64,000 nucleotides of DNA from JBBDYD01 sp040901865 (GTDB lineage Bacteria > Bacteroidota > Ignavibacteria > UBA10030): the NCBI GenBank assembly GCA_040901865.1, contig JBBDYD010000147.1, positions 23,315 through 87,314 of the forward strand. Direction: 5' to 3'. The notes beneath the pieces are model-generated. The model saw nothing but the letters and a program-made list of their open reading frames with translations, was not told where the DNA came from and ran no database searches. The position numbers and the translations under genes were made by a program. Below, piece by piece: positions 7,823 to 15,461 of the stretch; within the stretch, counting starts at the first letter, position 1, and every line of letters begins with the position of its first letter.

Positions 7823-8883
7823 ATGAAAAAGAGTACTTTTGTTCTCTCCGCGATATTGGCGCTGTGCTTCGCGCACCAATCGGCCGCTCAGATCCCGCGC
7901 GTAATTTCATATCAGGGAGTCCTGCAAACACAGGGCACGCCCTTCAACGGAGATGCGATCCTCGTTTTCAAGTTTTTCCGCGGAACTGAGACCGCTTGGA
8001 CGAGTTCGCCGGTCAATGTACATGCCGATAACGGATTCTTTGGCGCTATGCTCGGACCATTCCCAGGCCAATTCACGTTCGATGGCGTTGACTCTCTCAG
8101 TATTACTTTCGACGGAATCGAACTATCTCCACGCATTGCGTTGTCAGCTTCTCCGTTCAGTTTCAGTTCTTACCATGCAACTGTAGCTGATTCGGCAAGA
8201 AATCCTGGTCCCCCAGGACTCCAAGGCGATAAGGGTGACAACGGTCCGCCGGGCTTGGATGGTCCTCCAGGACTCAAAGGCGAAAACGGTCCGCNNNNNN
8301 NNNNNNNNNNNNNNNNNNNNNNNNNNNNNNNNNNNNNNNNNNNNNNNNNNNNNNNNNNNNNNNNNNNNNNNNNNNNNNNNNNNNNNNNNNNNNNAACGGT
8401 CCGCCGGGCTTGGATGGTCCTCCAGGACTCAAAGGCGAAAACGGTCCGCCGGGCTTGGATGGTCCTCCAGGACCCCAAGGCAACAACGGTCCGTCGGGCC
8501 CTGCCGGTCCGAAAGGTGACGAGGGTGCCAACACAACCCCACTCTCATCGATGGACAGTTCCGATGGCGTCCTGGTTTTTCTCAACTCCTATGGAAGGCT
8601 CGAGAGAACAGGTGCTGCGAATTCGTTTCGACTTTTACTTGTGAGTCCCCAGACGTTCTGTCATTTTACGGCTTTTTGGCACTACGATAACACAGAAAAT
8701 GGTGTAGGAGTCAAGGAGGGTACACTGCTCATTGGTACTCCCTCTCACGTATTTGATTTGGCAGGCGCGAGCCGGTTCTCGATACTTTTTGGCGACGCGG
8801 ATTCAGGCGTTTCTTTCTCGAGAGTCGATCTCTTCCGGTCTCCCGCCACCGGGAAATGGTTTGGATTTTCATCGACACTCTGA
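7823..8883 (+). CDS. secreted collagen-like repeat protein, interrupted by an assembly gap
   Basis: N-terminal signal peptide (MKKSTFVLSAILALCFAHQSAAQ), then an ~100-residue globular region (IPRVISYQGVLQTQGTPFNG..., of the type found in phage-tail and surface proteins), then Gly-X-Y triplets: GPPGLQGDKGDNGPPGLDG onwards. A 100-N gap (8295-8394) breaks the gene. The part after it continues the triplets (GPPGPQGNNGPSGPAGPKGD), then a ~110-residue C-terminal domain ending GKWFGFSSTL*. The left and right parts are in different frames, so the true gap length is not 100; the frame change is an assembly artefact rather than evidence of a broken gene. The domain order suggests a surface fibre or stalk. 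No T9SS sorting domain is seen at its end, but the next gene has one. Confidence 0.75.
8223..8490 (+). repeat. 45-bp collagen-type tandem repeats flanking the gap
   Basis: A 15-residue unit, G-P-P-G-L-D-G-P-P-G-L-K-G-E-N, encoded by near-identical 45-bp DNA, is present just before (8247-8294) and just after (8395-8442) the N-run, then degenerates. Near-identical repeats explain why the assembler failed here. The real copy number is unknown. Confidence 0.8.
8295..8394. other. assembly gap (100 N)
   Basis: Exactly 100 unknown bases, the usual placeholder for a gap of unknown size, inside the collagen-like repeats. Confidence 0.98.
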
Positions 8884-8921
8884 CCGAAACAGGACAACGA
8901 ATACTCTATCATGAGAATCAT

Positions 8922-9440
8922 ATGAAGCGGCTTACTTTCATTCTTATTCTTTCTTTCACTTTTACGGGCGGAACAATGTTCTCACAGCGAATCGATTGGT
9001 CTTTGTTCTCCTCTGGCTTCGCCCGCAGTCAAACAGCATCGACGACATTGATGGGCGTCGTCGGGGAACCAATTGTCGGCTTCTCGCAAACGAGTTCAGC
9101 ATCCATTTACAGCGGTTCGCTGTCCCGCAATTTTGTACTCGTCACCGGGGTGAGTGTGAGCAACGGCCAGGTGCCTCTTCATTACGCTCTCTATCAGAAT
9201 TACCCCAACCCTTTCAATCCGAGCACAACAATACGATATGATTTGCCGGCAGCGACATTGGTAACGATTCGCATCTTCGATATCCACGGGCAGCAGATTT
9301 CTACGGTCGTTGACGAAGAGAAACCTGCGGGTGCACACCAGGTCAGCGTCACTTTGCCGAATCTTTCAAGCGGGGTGTATTTTTATCGCATTCTCACAAG
9401 CGATTATGTGAAAACCAGGAAGTTCATTTTGCTCAGATGA
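8922..9440 (+). CDS. small secreted protein with T9SS type A sorting domain
   Basis: 172 residues from ATG 8922: a signal peptide (MKRLTFILILSFTFTGGTM...), a short mature region, and from about residue 88 a C-terminal sorting domain starting YALYQNYPNPFNPSTTIRYD, with GAHQVSVTLPNLSSGVYFYR and a final KTRKFILLR. This domain directs export through the type IX (Por) secretion system and attachment to the outer membrane surface; it is characteristic of Bacteroidota, Ignavibacteria and relatives. A longer in-frame start at 8856 would precede the signal peptide and overlaps the previous gene, so it is rejected. The N-terminal part (RIDWSLFSSGFARSQTASTT) resembles the short 'head' found before such domains in small T9SS proteins. 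It may be co-expressed with the collagen-like gene. Confidence 0.9.
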   Translation: MKRLTFILILSFTFTGGTMFSQRIDWSLFSSGFARSQTASTTLMGVVGEPIVGFSQTSSASIYSGSLSRNFVLVTGVSVSNGQVPLHYALYQNYPNPFNPSTTIRYDLPAATLVTIRIFDIHGQQISTVVDEEKPAGAHQVSVTLPNLSSGVYFYRILTSDYVKTRKFILLR

Positions 9441-9584
9441 AAGGGGCACTTCGCGAATAAGTCATCATTGTCTGAGCGGCATTGCGGGTTTGTTCACAAC
9501 CCCCGGGTACTGCTGGTGCACACGGATATAGCGACACATCAAACAACGATACAGCACTATTCACCGAAGGACATGAGGCTGATT

Positions 9585-11087
9585 ATGAAATCGTCTTCAA
9601 CACGCGTTCGCCCCGCACATGGCGGGGTTTTGTCCGTTTCACAAATGCTTTCTCACCTCGTTCAACCCCTCGTTTTCATCGCGATCAGCATCGTCGTAAC
9701 AATGGGAGGATGTGCCGCCAACCTCGCCACGGGCGAGCGGCGCCTGAATTTCACCAGTGAAGCTCAGGAAATCGAGATGGGGAAACAAGCCGATCAGGAA
9801 ATCAGCGCGTCGCTCGGATTGTATCCGGACGAAGCGCTCCAGCGATATGTCCAACAACTGGGAACGAAGCTTGCATCATCGTCCGAGCGTCCGAATCTTC
9901 CGTGGACATTTCGCGTGGTGGAAGACCCGGGGGTGAATGCTTTTGCGGTTCCCGGCGGGTTCATCTATGTTACGCGCGGTATCCTCGCACATCTTAACAG
10001 CGAAGCCGAGCTTGCCGGTGTGATGGGGCACGAGATCGGACACGTCACTGCGCAACATTCGGTTCATAGCATGGCAACGGAACAGCTTGCCACGCTTGGA
10101 CTTGGCCTTGGAACGATATTGGTACCCGAGCTCCGACCGTACGCCGATTTGGCCGGAACGGGACTTGGCCTCTTGTTCCTCAAATTCAGCCGCGACGATG
10201 AAAGCCAGGCTGATGAGCTTGGCGTACGCTACATGACACGGACAGGCAGCGATCCGCGTCAATTAAGCGCGGTGATGACCATGTTGGATCGTATCTCGGG
10301 CGGCGGAGGGGGCCGTGTTCCGGAGTGGCTGGCGACGCATCCCAGTCCCGGCAACCGACGGGAACATATCGATGAAATTATCCGCGCGACGAATTCGCCT
10401 GCCGGTGGTACCATCAACCGGGAATCCTATCTGAAGCGGCTCGACGGCATGATGTTCGGGATGAACCCGCGGGAAGGGTTCTTCAGAGGTACGACATTCT
10501 TTCACCCGGACTTGAAATTCCGCTTCGAGTTTCCGGCGCAATGGAAAACGATGAATCAGAAACAGGCCGTTGTAGCGGTGAGTTCGAAGGAGGACGCGGT
10601 TGTCGTCATTACGTTCTCAAGCAAGGGATCAATCGAGGAGGCCGCTAATGAATTCTTTTCTCAAGAGGGATTAACCGGCCGGCGCACAGGATCCGCCAGC
10701 ATCCACGGTATGCGAACGTCATCCGGTGATTTTACAGCCCAGTCGGAGCAAGAAGTCGTGCAGGGCACCGTTTCCTTCGTTGAATATGATGGACGGGTTT
10801 ATCAACTCCTGGGCTATACCAGCCAGTCACGTTGGAGCGCCTATGAGCAGGGAATAACGCTGGCGATCGGCAGTTTTGATCGGCTGACGGATGGAAGCAT
10901 CCTTTCGGCCCAGCCTCAACGTCTCAAGATTGTCACCATTGCGAAAGCCATGTCGCTGACGGAGTTCAACCGGCAATATCCTTCCGGCACTTCGCTCGAG
11001 GTTCTCGCGCTTATCAATCAGGTGGAGCAGAATGGTCAACTCCGCGCCGGTCAAGCCAAACGTGTCGTTGGGACATCATTTGAGTAG
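9585..11087 (+). CDS. M48 family metalloprotease lipoprotein
   Basis: About 500 residues from ATG 9585 (GAGG 6 bases upstream; 9573 and 9468 are alternative in-frame starts). An N-terminal hydrophobic segment ends at VVTMGGCAA, a probable lipoprotein signal with Cys. The zinc-protease motif HEIGH is in VMGHEIGHVTAQHSV, and the third ligand region is SRDDESQADELGVRYM, as in BepA/YfgC-type M48 enzymes. A second half after ~residue 300 contains a PsbP-like or uncharacterised domain and a C-terminal segment (KIVTIAKAMSLTEFNRQYPS) common in these proteases. It is probably periplasmic, acting in outer-membrane protein quality control. It stands alone, upstream of a small Lys-rich gene. Confidence 0.88.
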   Translation: MKSSSTRVRPAHGGVLSVSQMLSHLVQPLVFIAISIVVTMGGCAANLATGERRLNFTSEAQEIEMGKQADQEISASLGLYPDEALQRYVQQLGTKLASSSERPNLPWTFRVVEDPGVNAFAVPGGFIYVTRGILAHLNSEAELAGVMGHEIGHVTAQHSVHSMATEQLATLGLGLGTILVPELRPYADLAGTGLGLLFLKFSRDDESQADELGVRYMTRTGSDPRQLSAVMTMLDRISGGGGGRVPEWLATHPSPGNRREHIDEIIRATNSPAGGTINRESYLKRLDGMMFGMNPREGFFRGTTFFHPDLKFRFEFPAQWKTMNQKQAVVAVSSKEDAVVVITFSSKGSIEEAANEFFSQEGLTGRRTGSASIHGMRTSSGDFTAQSEQEVVQGTVSFVEYDGRVYQLLGYTSQSRWSAYEQGITLAIGSFDRLTDGSILSAQPQRLKIVTIAKAMSLTEFNRQYPSGTSLEVLALINQVEQNGQLRAGQAKRVVGTSFE

Positions 11088-11116
11088 CGGAGCAAAAAAA
11101 GAAAAGGAGGGCGATC

Positions 11117-11254
11117 ATGGCCAAAGATCATAGGAGCAAAAAGGGTTCAAGGAAGGAACCGGCAAAGGCCGCCAAAGGAAAAAAATCCAACCGAGGCAAA
11201 AAGAAAAAAGAACCGGGCGCCGGACCACGGACTCCTCCATCAGGACGACAGTGA
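11117..11254 (+). CDS. Lys-rich small protein, copy 2 (45 aa)
   Basis: From ATG 11117 with a strong AAAAGGAGGG ribosome site: 45 residues, starting MAKDHRSKKGSRKEPAKAA and ending PRTPPSGRQ. It shares length, start plan (K-K-G-S-R/K-K-E-P) and a C-terminal PPSG/PPAG motif with the protein at 7461-7598. About one third of residues are Lys or Arg. No family is recognised. It follows the M48 protease by 29 bases and could be co-transcribed. Confidence 0.6.
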   Translation: MAKDHRSKKGSRKEPAKAAKGKKSNRGKKKKEPGAGPRTPPSGRQ

Positions 11255-11305
11255 GGGGTTGACGCATGTCGGTTTAGGAAACGGAGAAGAACCGTGGGAT
11301 GGACT

Positions 11306-11443
11306 ATGGAGCAATCCAGCGGTACTTCGGCATTGGGCGGAGTCCTTTTGAAGTTCGGGAGAGCACAAGGCGGCTTAGTGGAACAGAATACTCCTGACGG
11401 AGAATTGAAGCAGCGCAGACATAGAGCGAACAATGGAAGCTAA
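11306..11443 (+). CDS. possible small ORF overlapping mlaE start
   Basis: A 45-residue frame (MEQSSGTSALGGVLLKFGRA to HRANNGS) that overlaps the first 11 bases of the permease gene. There is no clear ribosome site, membrane helix or recognised domain. It may be a leader peptide or chance; listed only because it fills the gap between genes. Confidence 0.2.
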   Translation: MEQSSGTSALGGVLLKFGRAQGGLVEQNTPDGELKQRRHRANNGS

Positions 11444-12251
11444 AATAAAAATAAGGTCGATCACTCGTGAAAAGATCGTGGAGAATTTTTTAGCGTCGAT
11501 CTTTGGCAAATTCTTTATCGAAGTGACATCGCTGGCCTTGTTTACCCTGCGCTTCTTCAAAGAAGTATGGAGGCCTCCGTATGAGTTCAATGAACTGTTG
11601 AAGCAATCGTTTCTCGTCGGCTACAAGTCTTTTCCGTTGGTTGCCATTACCGGCTTTATCATAGGGCTCGTGCTTACCATTCAGTCAAGGCCCACCCTGG
11701 CGAAGTTTGGTGCAGTTTCGATGCTGCCTGCGATGGTCGCCGTATCCCTCATACGGGAAATAGGACCGGTGATTACGTCATTGATCTTTGCCGGGAAAGT
11801 CGGTTCCGGAATCGGGGCAGAGCTGGCATCGATGAAGGTGACCGAGCAGATCGACGCGATGCAGGTATCGGGCACGAATCCGTTCAAATATCTTGTCGTC
11901 ACGCGGGTGCTTGCGTCGACGATGATGCTCCCTCTCCTGGTTGTGCTGGCCGATGCTGTCGGCTTAATGGGGTCGTTTGTCGGCGTAAACTTGAAGGGAA
12001 ATGTCAGCGCCTTCTTCTTTTTTCAGGAGGTATTTCAGAGTCTCGATTTCAACGATGTGCTTCCGGCGATCGTCAAAACGTTCTTTTTCGGATTTGCCAT
12101 CGGCCTCATCGGATGTTATAAGGGCTATTATGCGAACACGGGAACCGAAGGAGTGGGAAAAGCGGCAAACGCGGCCGTCGTCTTCGCTTCGCTCATGGTG
12201 TTCATCATCGACATGATAGCGGTACAACTTACAAGCGTGCTGCAATACTAA
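11433..12251 (+). CDS. mlaE: MlaE-type lipid ABC transporter permease
   Basis: 272 residues with about five to six membrane helices. Diagnostic MlaE/YrbE features are VAITGFIIGLVLTIQSRPTL, the VSLIREIGPVITSLIFAGKV loop and GAELASMKVTEQIDAMQVSG, ending in AANAAVVFASLMVFIIDMIA. It forms the inner-membrane core of an MCE transporter that moves phospholipids or other lipids between the membranes. The ATPase begins 2 bases after its stop and the MCE substrate-binding protein follows, so the three form one operon. The Gram-negative periplasmic MlaC and the lipoprotein MlaA are not present in this cluster. Confidence 0.92.
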   Translation: MEAKIKIRSITREKIVENFLASIFGKFFIEVTSLALFTLRFFKEVWRPPYEFNELLKQSFLVGYKSFPLVAITGFIIGLVLTIQSRPTLAKFGAVSMLPAMVAVSLIREIGPVITSLIFAGKVGSGIGAELASMKVTEQIDAMQVSGTNPFKYLVVTRVLASTMMLPLLVVLADAVGLMGSFVGVNLKGNVSAFFFFQEVFQSLDFNDVLPAIVKTFFFGFAIGLIGCYKGYYANTGTEGVGKAANAAVVFASLMVFIIDMIAVQLTSVLQY

Positions 12252-12253
12252 AA

Positions 12254-13051
12254 ATGAAAGAACAAACGGTGGTGACGGCAGAGTCGGCTCCCGGAGAAAC
12301 CGGGCTGGAGAACAAGAGCGCGGGTCCCGGTGTCGTTGAGATGATCCATCTCAAGAAATCATTCGAGAATGTTCCCGTGCTCCGGGATATCAATCTGACG
12401 GTCCAAAAAGGAGAGAACCTTGTTGTCCTTGGAAAATCCGGAACCGGTAAATCCGTACTCATTAAATGTATCGTGGGATTAATTGACCATGACTACGGCA
12501 CTCTCTCTATTTTTGGCGAAGACATTGCTCAATGTTCGGAAAAGGAACTCGTGGAAACCCGGCGGAAGATCGGCTTTCTCTTCCAAAGCGGCGCCTTGTA
12601 TGATTCCATGACTGTCAGAGAAAATCTCAGCTTTCCACTAAGGCGGCAGCAAGCTTCAATACCAAAAGAAGAATTGAACTCGTTGATAAAAGAGGCTTTG
12701 GAAAACGTAGGACTTGCAAAAGCAATCGATAAAACACCCGCAGAGCTTTCCGGCGGCATGCGCAAGAGGTTGGGTCTGGCCCGAACATTGATCTTAAAAC
12801 CGGAGATCATGCTGTATGACGAACCGACAACCGGACTCGATCCCATTACATCAAAAGAAATAAGCAAACTCATTCTGGAAGTACAAAAAAAATATAATAC
12901 CTCTTCCGTCATTATCACACATGATATGGAATGTGCGAGACTGACGGCCGATCGAGTCATCGTGATCAAAGACGGAATGTGCGAAACAGAAGGATCATTC
13001 GACGAGCTCAAGAATTCAACGGATGCATGGATACGGTCGTTTTTTGAATAA
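12254..13051 (+). CDS. mlaF: MlaF-type lipid ABC transporter ATPase
   Basis: 265 residues, ABC ATPase. The Walker A is GKSGTGKS, the Q-loop is FLFQSGALYDSMTV (the SGALYDSMTV wording is typical of MlaF), the signature is LSGGMRKRLGLART, the Walker B is IMLYDEPTTGLDP, and the switch His is in IITHDMECAR. It powers lipid movement through the adjacent MlaE permease. The start lies 2 bases after the mlaE stop, indicating translational coupling. The first ~25 residues (MKEQTVVTAESAPGE...) are an extra polar extension relative to shorter homologues. Confidence 0.93.
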   Translation: MKEQTVVTAESAPGETGLENKSAGPGVVEMIHLKKSFENVPVLRDINLTVQKGENLVVLGKSGTGKSVLIKCIVGLIDHDYGTLSIFGEDIAQCSEKELVETRRKIGFLFQSGALYDSMTVRENLSFPLRRQQASIPKEELNSLIKEALENVGLAKAIDKTPAELSGGMRKRLGLARTLILKPEIMLYDEPTTGLDPITSKEISKLILEVQKKYNTSSVIITHDMECARLTADRVIVIKDGMCETEGSFDELKNSTDAWIRSFFE

Positions 13052-13080
13052 TCGATCACAACAATTCAAGAGTTGATGAA

Positions 13081-13947
13081 ATGAAAAAGGATACAGGCAA
13101 TAAGATCAAATTGGGGATATTTATTTCCATTGGAATGATGGTGTTCATTGTCGGAATATATTTCATAGGGGAGGGGCAGCAATTATTCACAAGCACCTTT
13201 CGCATCAGCGGAATATTCAGCAATGTCGCCGGACTTCAGGCGGGAAACAATGTGCGGCTGTCGGGAATCAATGTGGGGGTTGTCGACAACATCAGTATTG
13301 TCAGCGATACGACCGTCCGGGTGGACATTCTCATTGATGAAAGAACCCGAAAGTTCATTAGGAAGGACGCGGTTGCCAGCATCAGCTCGGAGGGTCTGAT
13401 TGGCAATAAAGCCCTGATCATAAGCCCGGGAACGGGCGGAACAAAGGGAATTGAAGACGGGGATTCTATCGCAACAGTACAGCCAATGGGGGTGGAGGAC
13501 CTTCTGCTTTCCCTGAAGGCGACAATCGATAATACGAACAGTATCACAAATGATCTTGCCATGATCACGGGAACGATACAATCAGGAAAAGGCACCATTG
13601 GGAAACTGTTGATGGATAAATCTTTGGTGGAAAATATCGACTCGACACTCGCGAATGTGAAAGAAGGTTCAGCCGGATTGGTGGCGTTTATGGAGAAAGT
13701 CAACGCTATGGATACACTCCTGACATCAATAAAAGCAACGATTGATCATACGGCCAATATTACAAGTGACCTGTCCAAGATTACCAATGCCATTCAATCG
13801 GGAGAAGGAACATTGGGAAAGCTGCTCATGGATCAAACATTGGGGCAAAATCTCGATTCAACGTTGGTAAATTTGAAAGAGGGTTCAGCCGGGCTGAGAG
13901 CATTTATGGAGATGGCGAAACGCAGCTGGTTGTTGTGGGGTTTCTAA
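13081..13947 (+). CDS. mlaD: MlaD/MCE-domain lipid-binding protein
   Basis: 288 residues. One N-terminal membrane helix (IKLGIFISIGMMVFIVGIYF) is followed by an MCE domain: FRISGIFSNVAGLQAGNNVR, LSGINVGVV, ASISSEGLIGNKALIISPG. The C-terminal half contains two tandem ~72-residue repeats (see the repeat entry) predicted to be helical. In MCE transporters such helices assemble into a hexameric channel or needle crossing the periplasm. It is the third gene of the mlaE-mlaF-mlaD operon. A later Ala/Lys-rich tail, seen in some relatives, is missing; the protein ends MAKRSWLLWGF, a short hydrophobic end also common in this family. Confidence 0.9.
   Translation: MKKDTGNKIKLGIFISIGMMVFIVGIYFIGEGQQLFTSTFRISGIFSNVAGLQAGNNVRLSGINVGVVDNISIVSDTTVRVDILIDERTRKFIRKDAVASISSEGLIGNKALIISPGTGGTKGIEDGDSIATVQPMGVEDLLLSLKATIDNTNSITNDLAMITGTIQSGKGTIGKLLMDKSLVENIDSTLANVKEGSAGLVAFMEKVNAMDTLLTSIKATIDHTANITSDLSKITNAIQSGEGTLGKLLMDQTLGQNLDSTLVNLKEGSAGLRAFMEMAKRSWLLWGF
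13516..13920 (+). repeat. 216-bp tandem duplication inside the MCE gene
   Basis: Two consecutive segments (13516-13731 and from 13732) encode similar 72-residue units: ATIDNTNSITNDLAMITG / GKLLMDKSLVENIDSTL versus ATIDHTANITSDLSKITN / GKLLMDQTLGQNLDSTL, each ending KEGSAGL-x-AFME. The copies have diverged, so the duplication is not recent. It probably lengthens the helical channel part. Confidence 0.85.
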
Positions 13948-14031
13948 AATGTCGGGCAACTCACTCATCCATAGATCCGCGAGAGCGGGAATAACGGGAA
14001 CATGATTTAATCAAATGAAAAGGAGCCTCCC

Positions 14032-14853
14032 TTGAGCACGATCAAGACGAAAGACGGCACAGAAATTTACTACAAGGACTGGGGCTCGGGACAACCCGTC
14101 GTCTTCAGCCATGGCTGGCCCCTCACCTCCGATGCCTGGGAAAGCCAGATGGTTTTCCTTGCCTCCAACGGTTATCGGTGCATCGCGCATGACCGTCGCG
14201 GCCATGGCCGGTCGAGCCAGCCATGGAACGGCAATGAGATGAACACGTACGCAGACGACCTTTCGGAACTGATCGAAGCCCTTGACTTGAAAGGCATTAC
14301 ATTGGCCGGTCACTCGACCGGTGGTGGAGAGGTTGCCCGCTACATCGGGCGCCACGGCACGAGTCGCGTCGCCAGGGCTGTGCTGTTGGGCGCGGTGACG
14401 CCCCTGATGCTCAAGACCGACGCCAATCCCGGCGGTTTGCCGATCAAGGTGTTTGACGACATCCGCGTCGGCGTCGCCGCTGACCGTTCGCAGTTCTTCA
14501 AGGATCTCACGCTGCCGTTCTACGGCGCCAACAGGCCGGGCGCGAAAGTCAGCCAGGGCGTCCGCGACGCGTTCTGGCTTCGCGGCATGCAGGGCGGCCT
14601 CAAGAACGAGCTCGACTGTATCAAGGCATTTTCCGAGACGGACTTCACCGCGGACCTCAGGAAGTTCGATATTCCGACCCTCATTATCCATGGCGATGAT
14701 GACCAGATGGTGCCGATCGGGGCCTCGGCTCACGCGTCGTTTAAACTCATCAAGAACGCGACACTGAAGGTTTACGAGGGCGGTCCTCACGGGCTCGCCG
14801 ACACGCACACGAAAATACTTAATGCCGATTTGCTGGCCTTTCTCAAGGCCTGA
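14032..14853 (+). CDS. alpha/beta hydrolase (non-haem chloroperoxidase/arylesterase type)
   Basis: 273 residues, starting at TTG 14032 after AAAAGGAG. An alpha/beta-hydrolase fold with the oxyanion HGWPLTSDAWESQM loop, nucleophile Ser in AGHSTGGGEVARY, acid Asp in IHGDDDQMVPI and His in GGPHGLADTH. This matches the family annotated as cofactor-free chloroperoxidases or esterases, where the perhydrolase activity is a side reaction; the natural substrate is unknown. Its base composition looks richer in G+C than the chemosensory genes after it, suggesting separate ancestry. It is a single gene between the Mla operon and the chemosensory operon. Confidence 0.88.
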   Translation: MSTIKTKDGTEIYYKDWGSGQPVVFSHGWPLTSDAWESQMVFLASNGYRCIAHDRRGHGRSSQPWNGNEMNTYADDLSELIEALDLKGITLAGHSTGGGEVARYIGRHGTSRVARAVLLGAVTPLMLKTDANPGGLPIKVFDDIRVGVAADRSQFFKDLTLPFYGANRPGAKVSQGVRDAFWLRGMQGGLKNELDCIKAFSETDFTADLRKFDIPTLIIHGDDDQMVPIGASAHASFKLIKNATLKVYEGGPHGLADTHTKILNADLLAFLKA

Positions 14854-14867
14854 GAGCGCGTGCGCGG

Positions 14868-15461
14868 ATGACCATGGTAGTGGCTTGCTCAACGAACGCA
14901 CCGATCGTTCAGAGAGGTGTCCAGGAAATCAAAACAAACGCAATGGTTCAGTCTTCGAACATAGTATCAGAAGTACACACAGTGGATAATTTCAAGAATA
15001 TTGATAAACAGAAAATTGTTCTGTTCAGTCTCGAAGAACCGCGGTATGCTCTTTCTGTATCTGAAGTGGTAACAGTTGAACGTGCAGTGGAGATAACGCA
15101 TTTACCGAAAGCACCCGAAGTAGTTTCAGGCGTTATAAATTTTCACGGAGAGATCATCCCCGTTATTGATATTCGCAAGCTCTTCCGGCTGCCGCAGCGC
15201 GACGTACAGTTGGAAGATCAGTTGATTATTGCGCGGACTTCCCGACGGCTTGTCGCGCTTGCAGTGGATTCGGTCAATGGTGTGTACAACCTTGACCAGT
15301 ATCAGACAAGCGATGGGGGAGAGTCTTTCCCCTTTACAGAGTATTTATCCGGTATTGCTACCATTGAACATGGTATTGTTCTGATCACTGATCTTGAAAA
15401 ATTTCTTTCTCTTGATGAAGAACGAATACTGGATGTCGCTCTTACCGAAGATGAGAAATGA
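14868..15461 (+). CDS. cheW: CheW-type coupling protein 1
   Basis: Up to 197 residues; the start is uncertain (ATG 14868, 14874 or 14943), none with a strong ribosome site. The CheW domain starts near KQKIVLFSLEEPRYALSVSE, with VVSGVINFHGEIIPVIDIRK, the typical coupling-protein core. CheW links chemoreceptor hexagons to the CheA kinase at the cytoplasmic side. The stop overlaps the next gene (ATGA), making it the first gene of a seven-gene operon. By position it corresponds to WspB of Wsp-like systems. Confidence 0.88.
   Translation: MTMVVACSTNAPIVQRGVQEIKTNAMVQSSNIVSEVHTVDNFKNIDKQKIVLFSLEEPRYALSVSEVVTVERAVEITHLPKAPEVVSGVINFHGEIIPVIDIRKLFRLPQRDVQLEDQLIIARTSRRLVALAVDSVNGVYNLDQYQTSDGGESFPFTEYLSGIATIEHGIVLITDLEKFLSLDEERILDVALTEDEK

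Noticed and set aside
8223..8490. 45-bp repeats considered as a CRISPR or VNTR array
   Set aside because: They are contiguous coding triplets (Gly-X-Y) in a secreted protein gene, without spacers.
7823..8644. Frameshift in the collagen-like gene
   Set aside because: The frame change falls on the 100-N placeholder, whose real length is unknown, so it is not evidence of a mutation.
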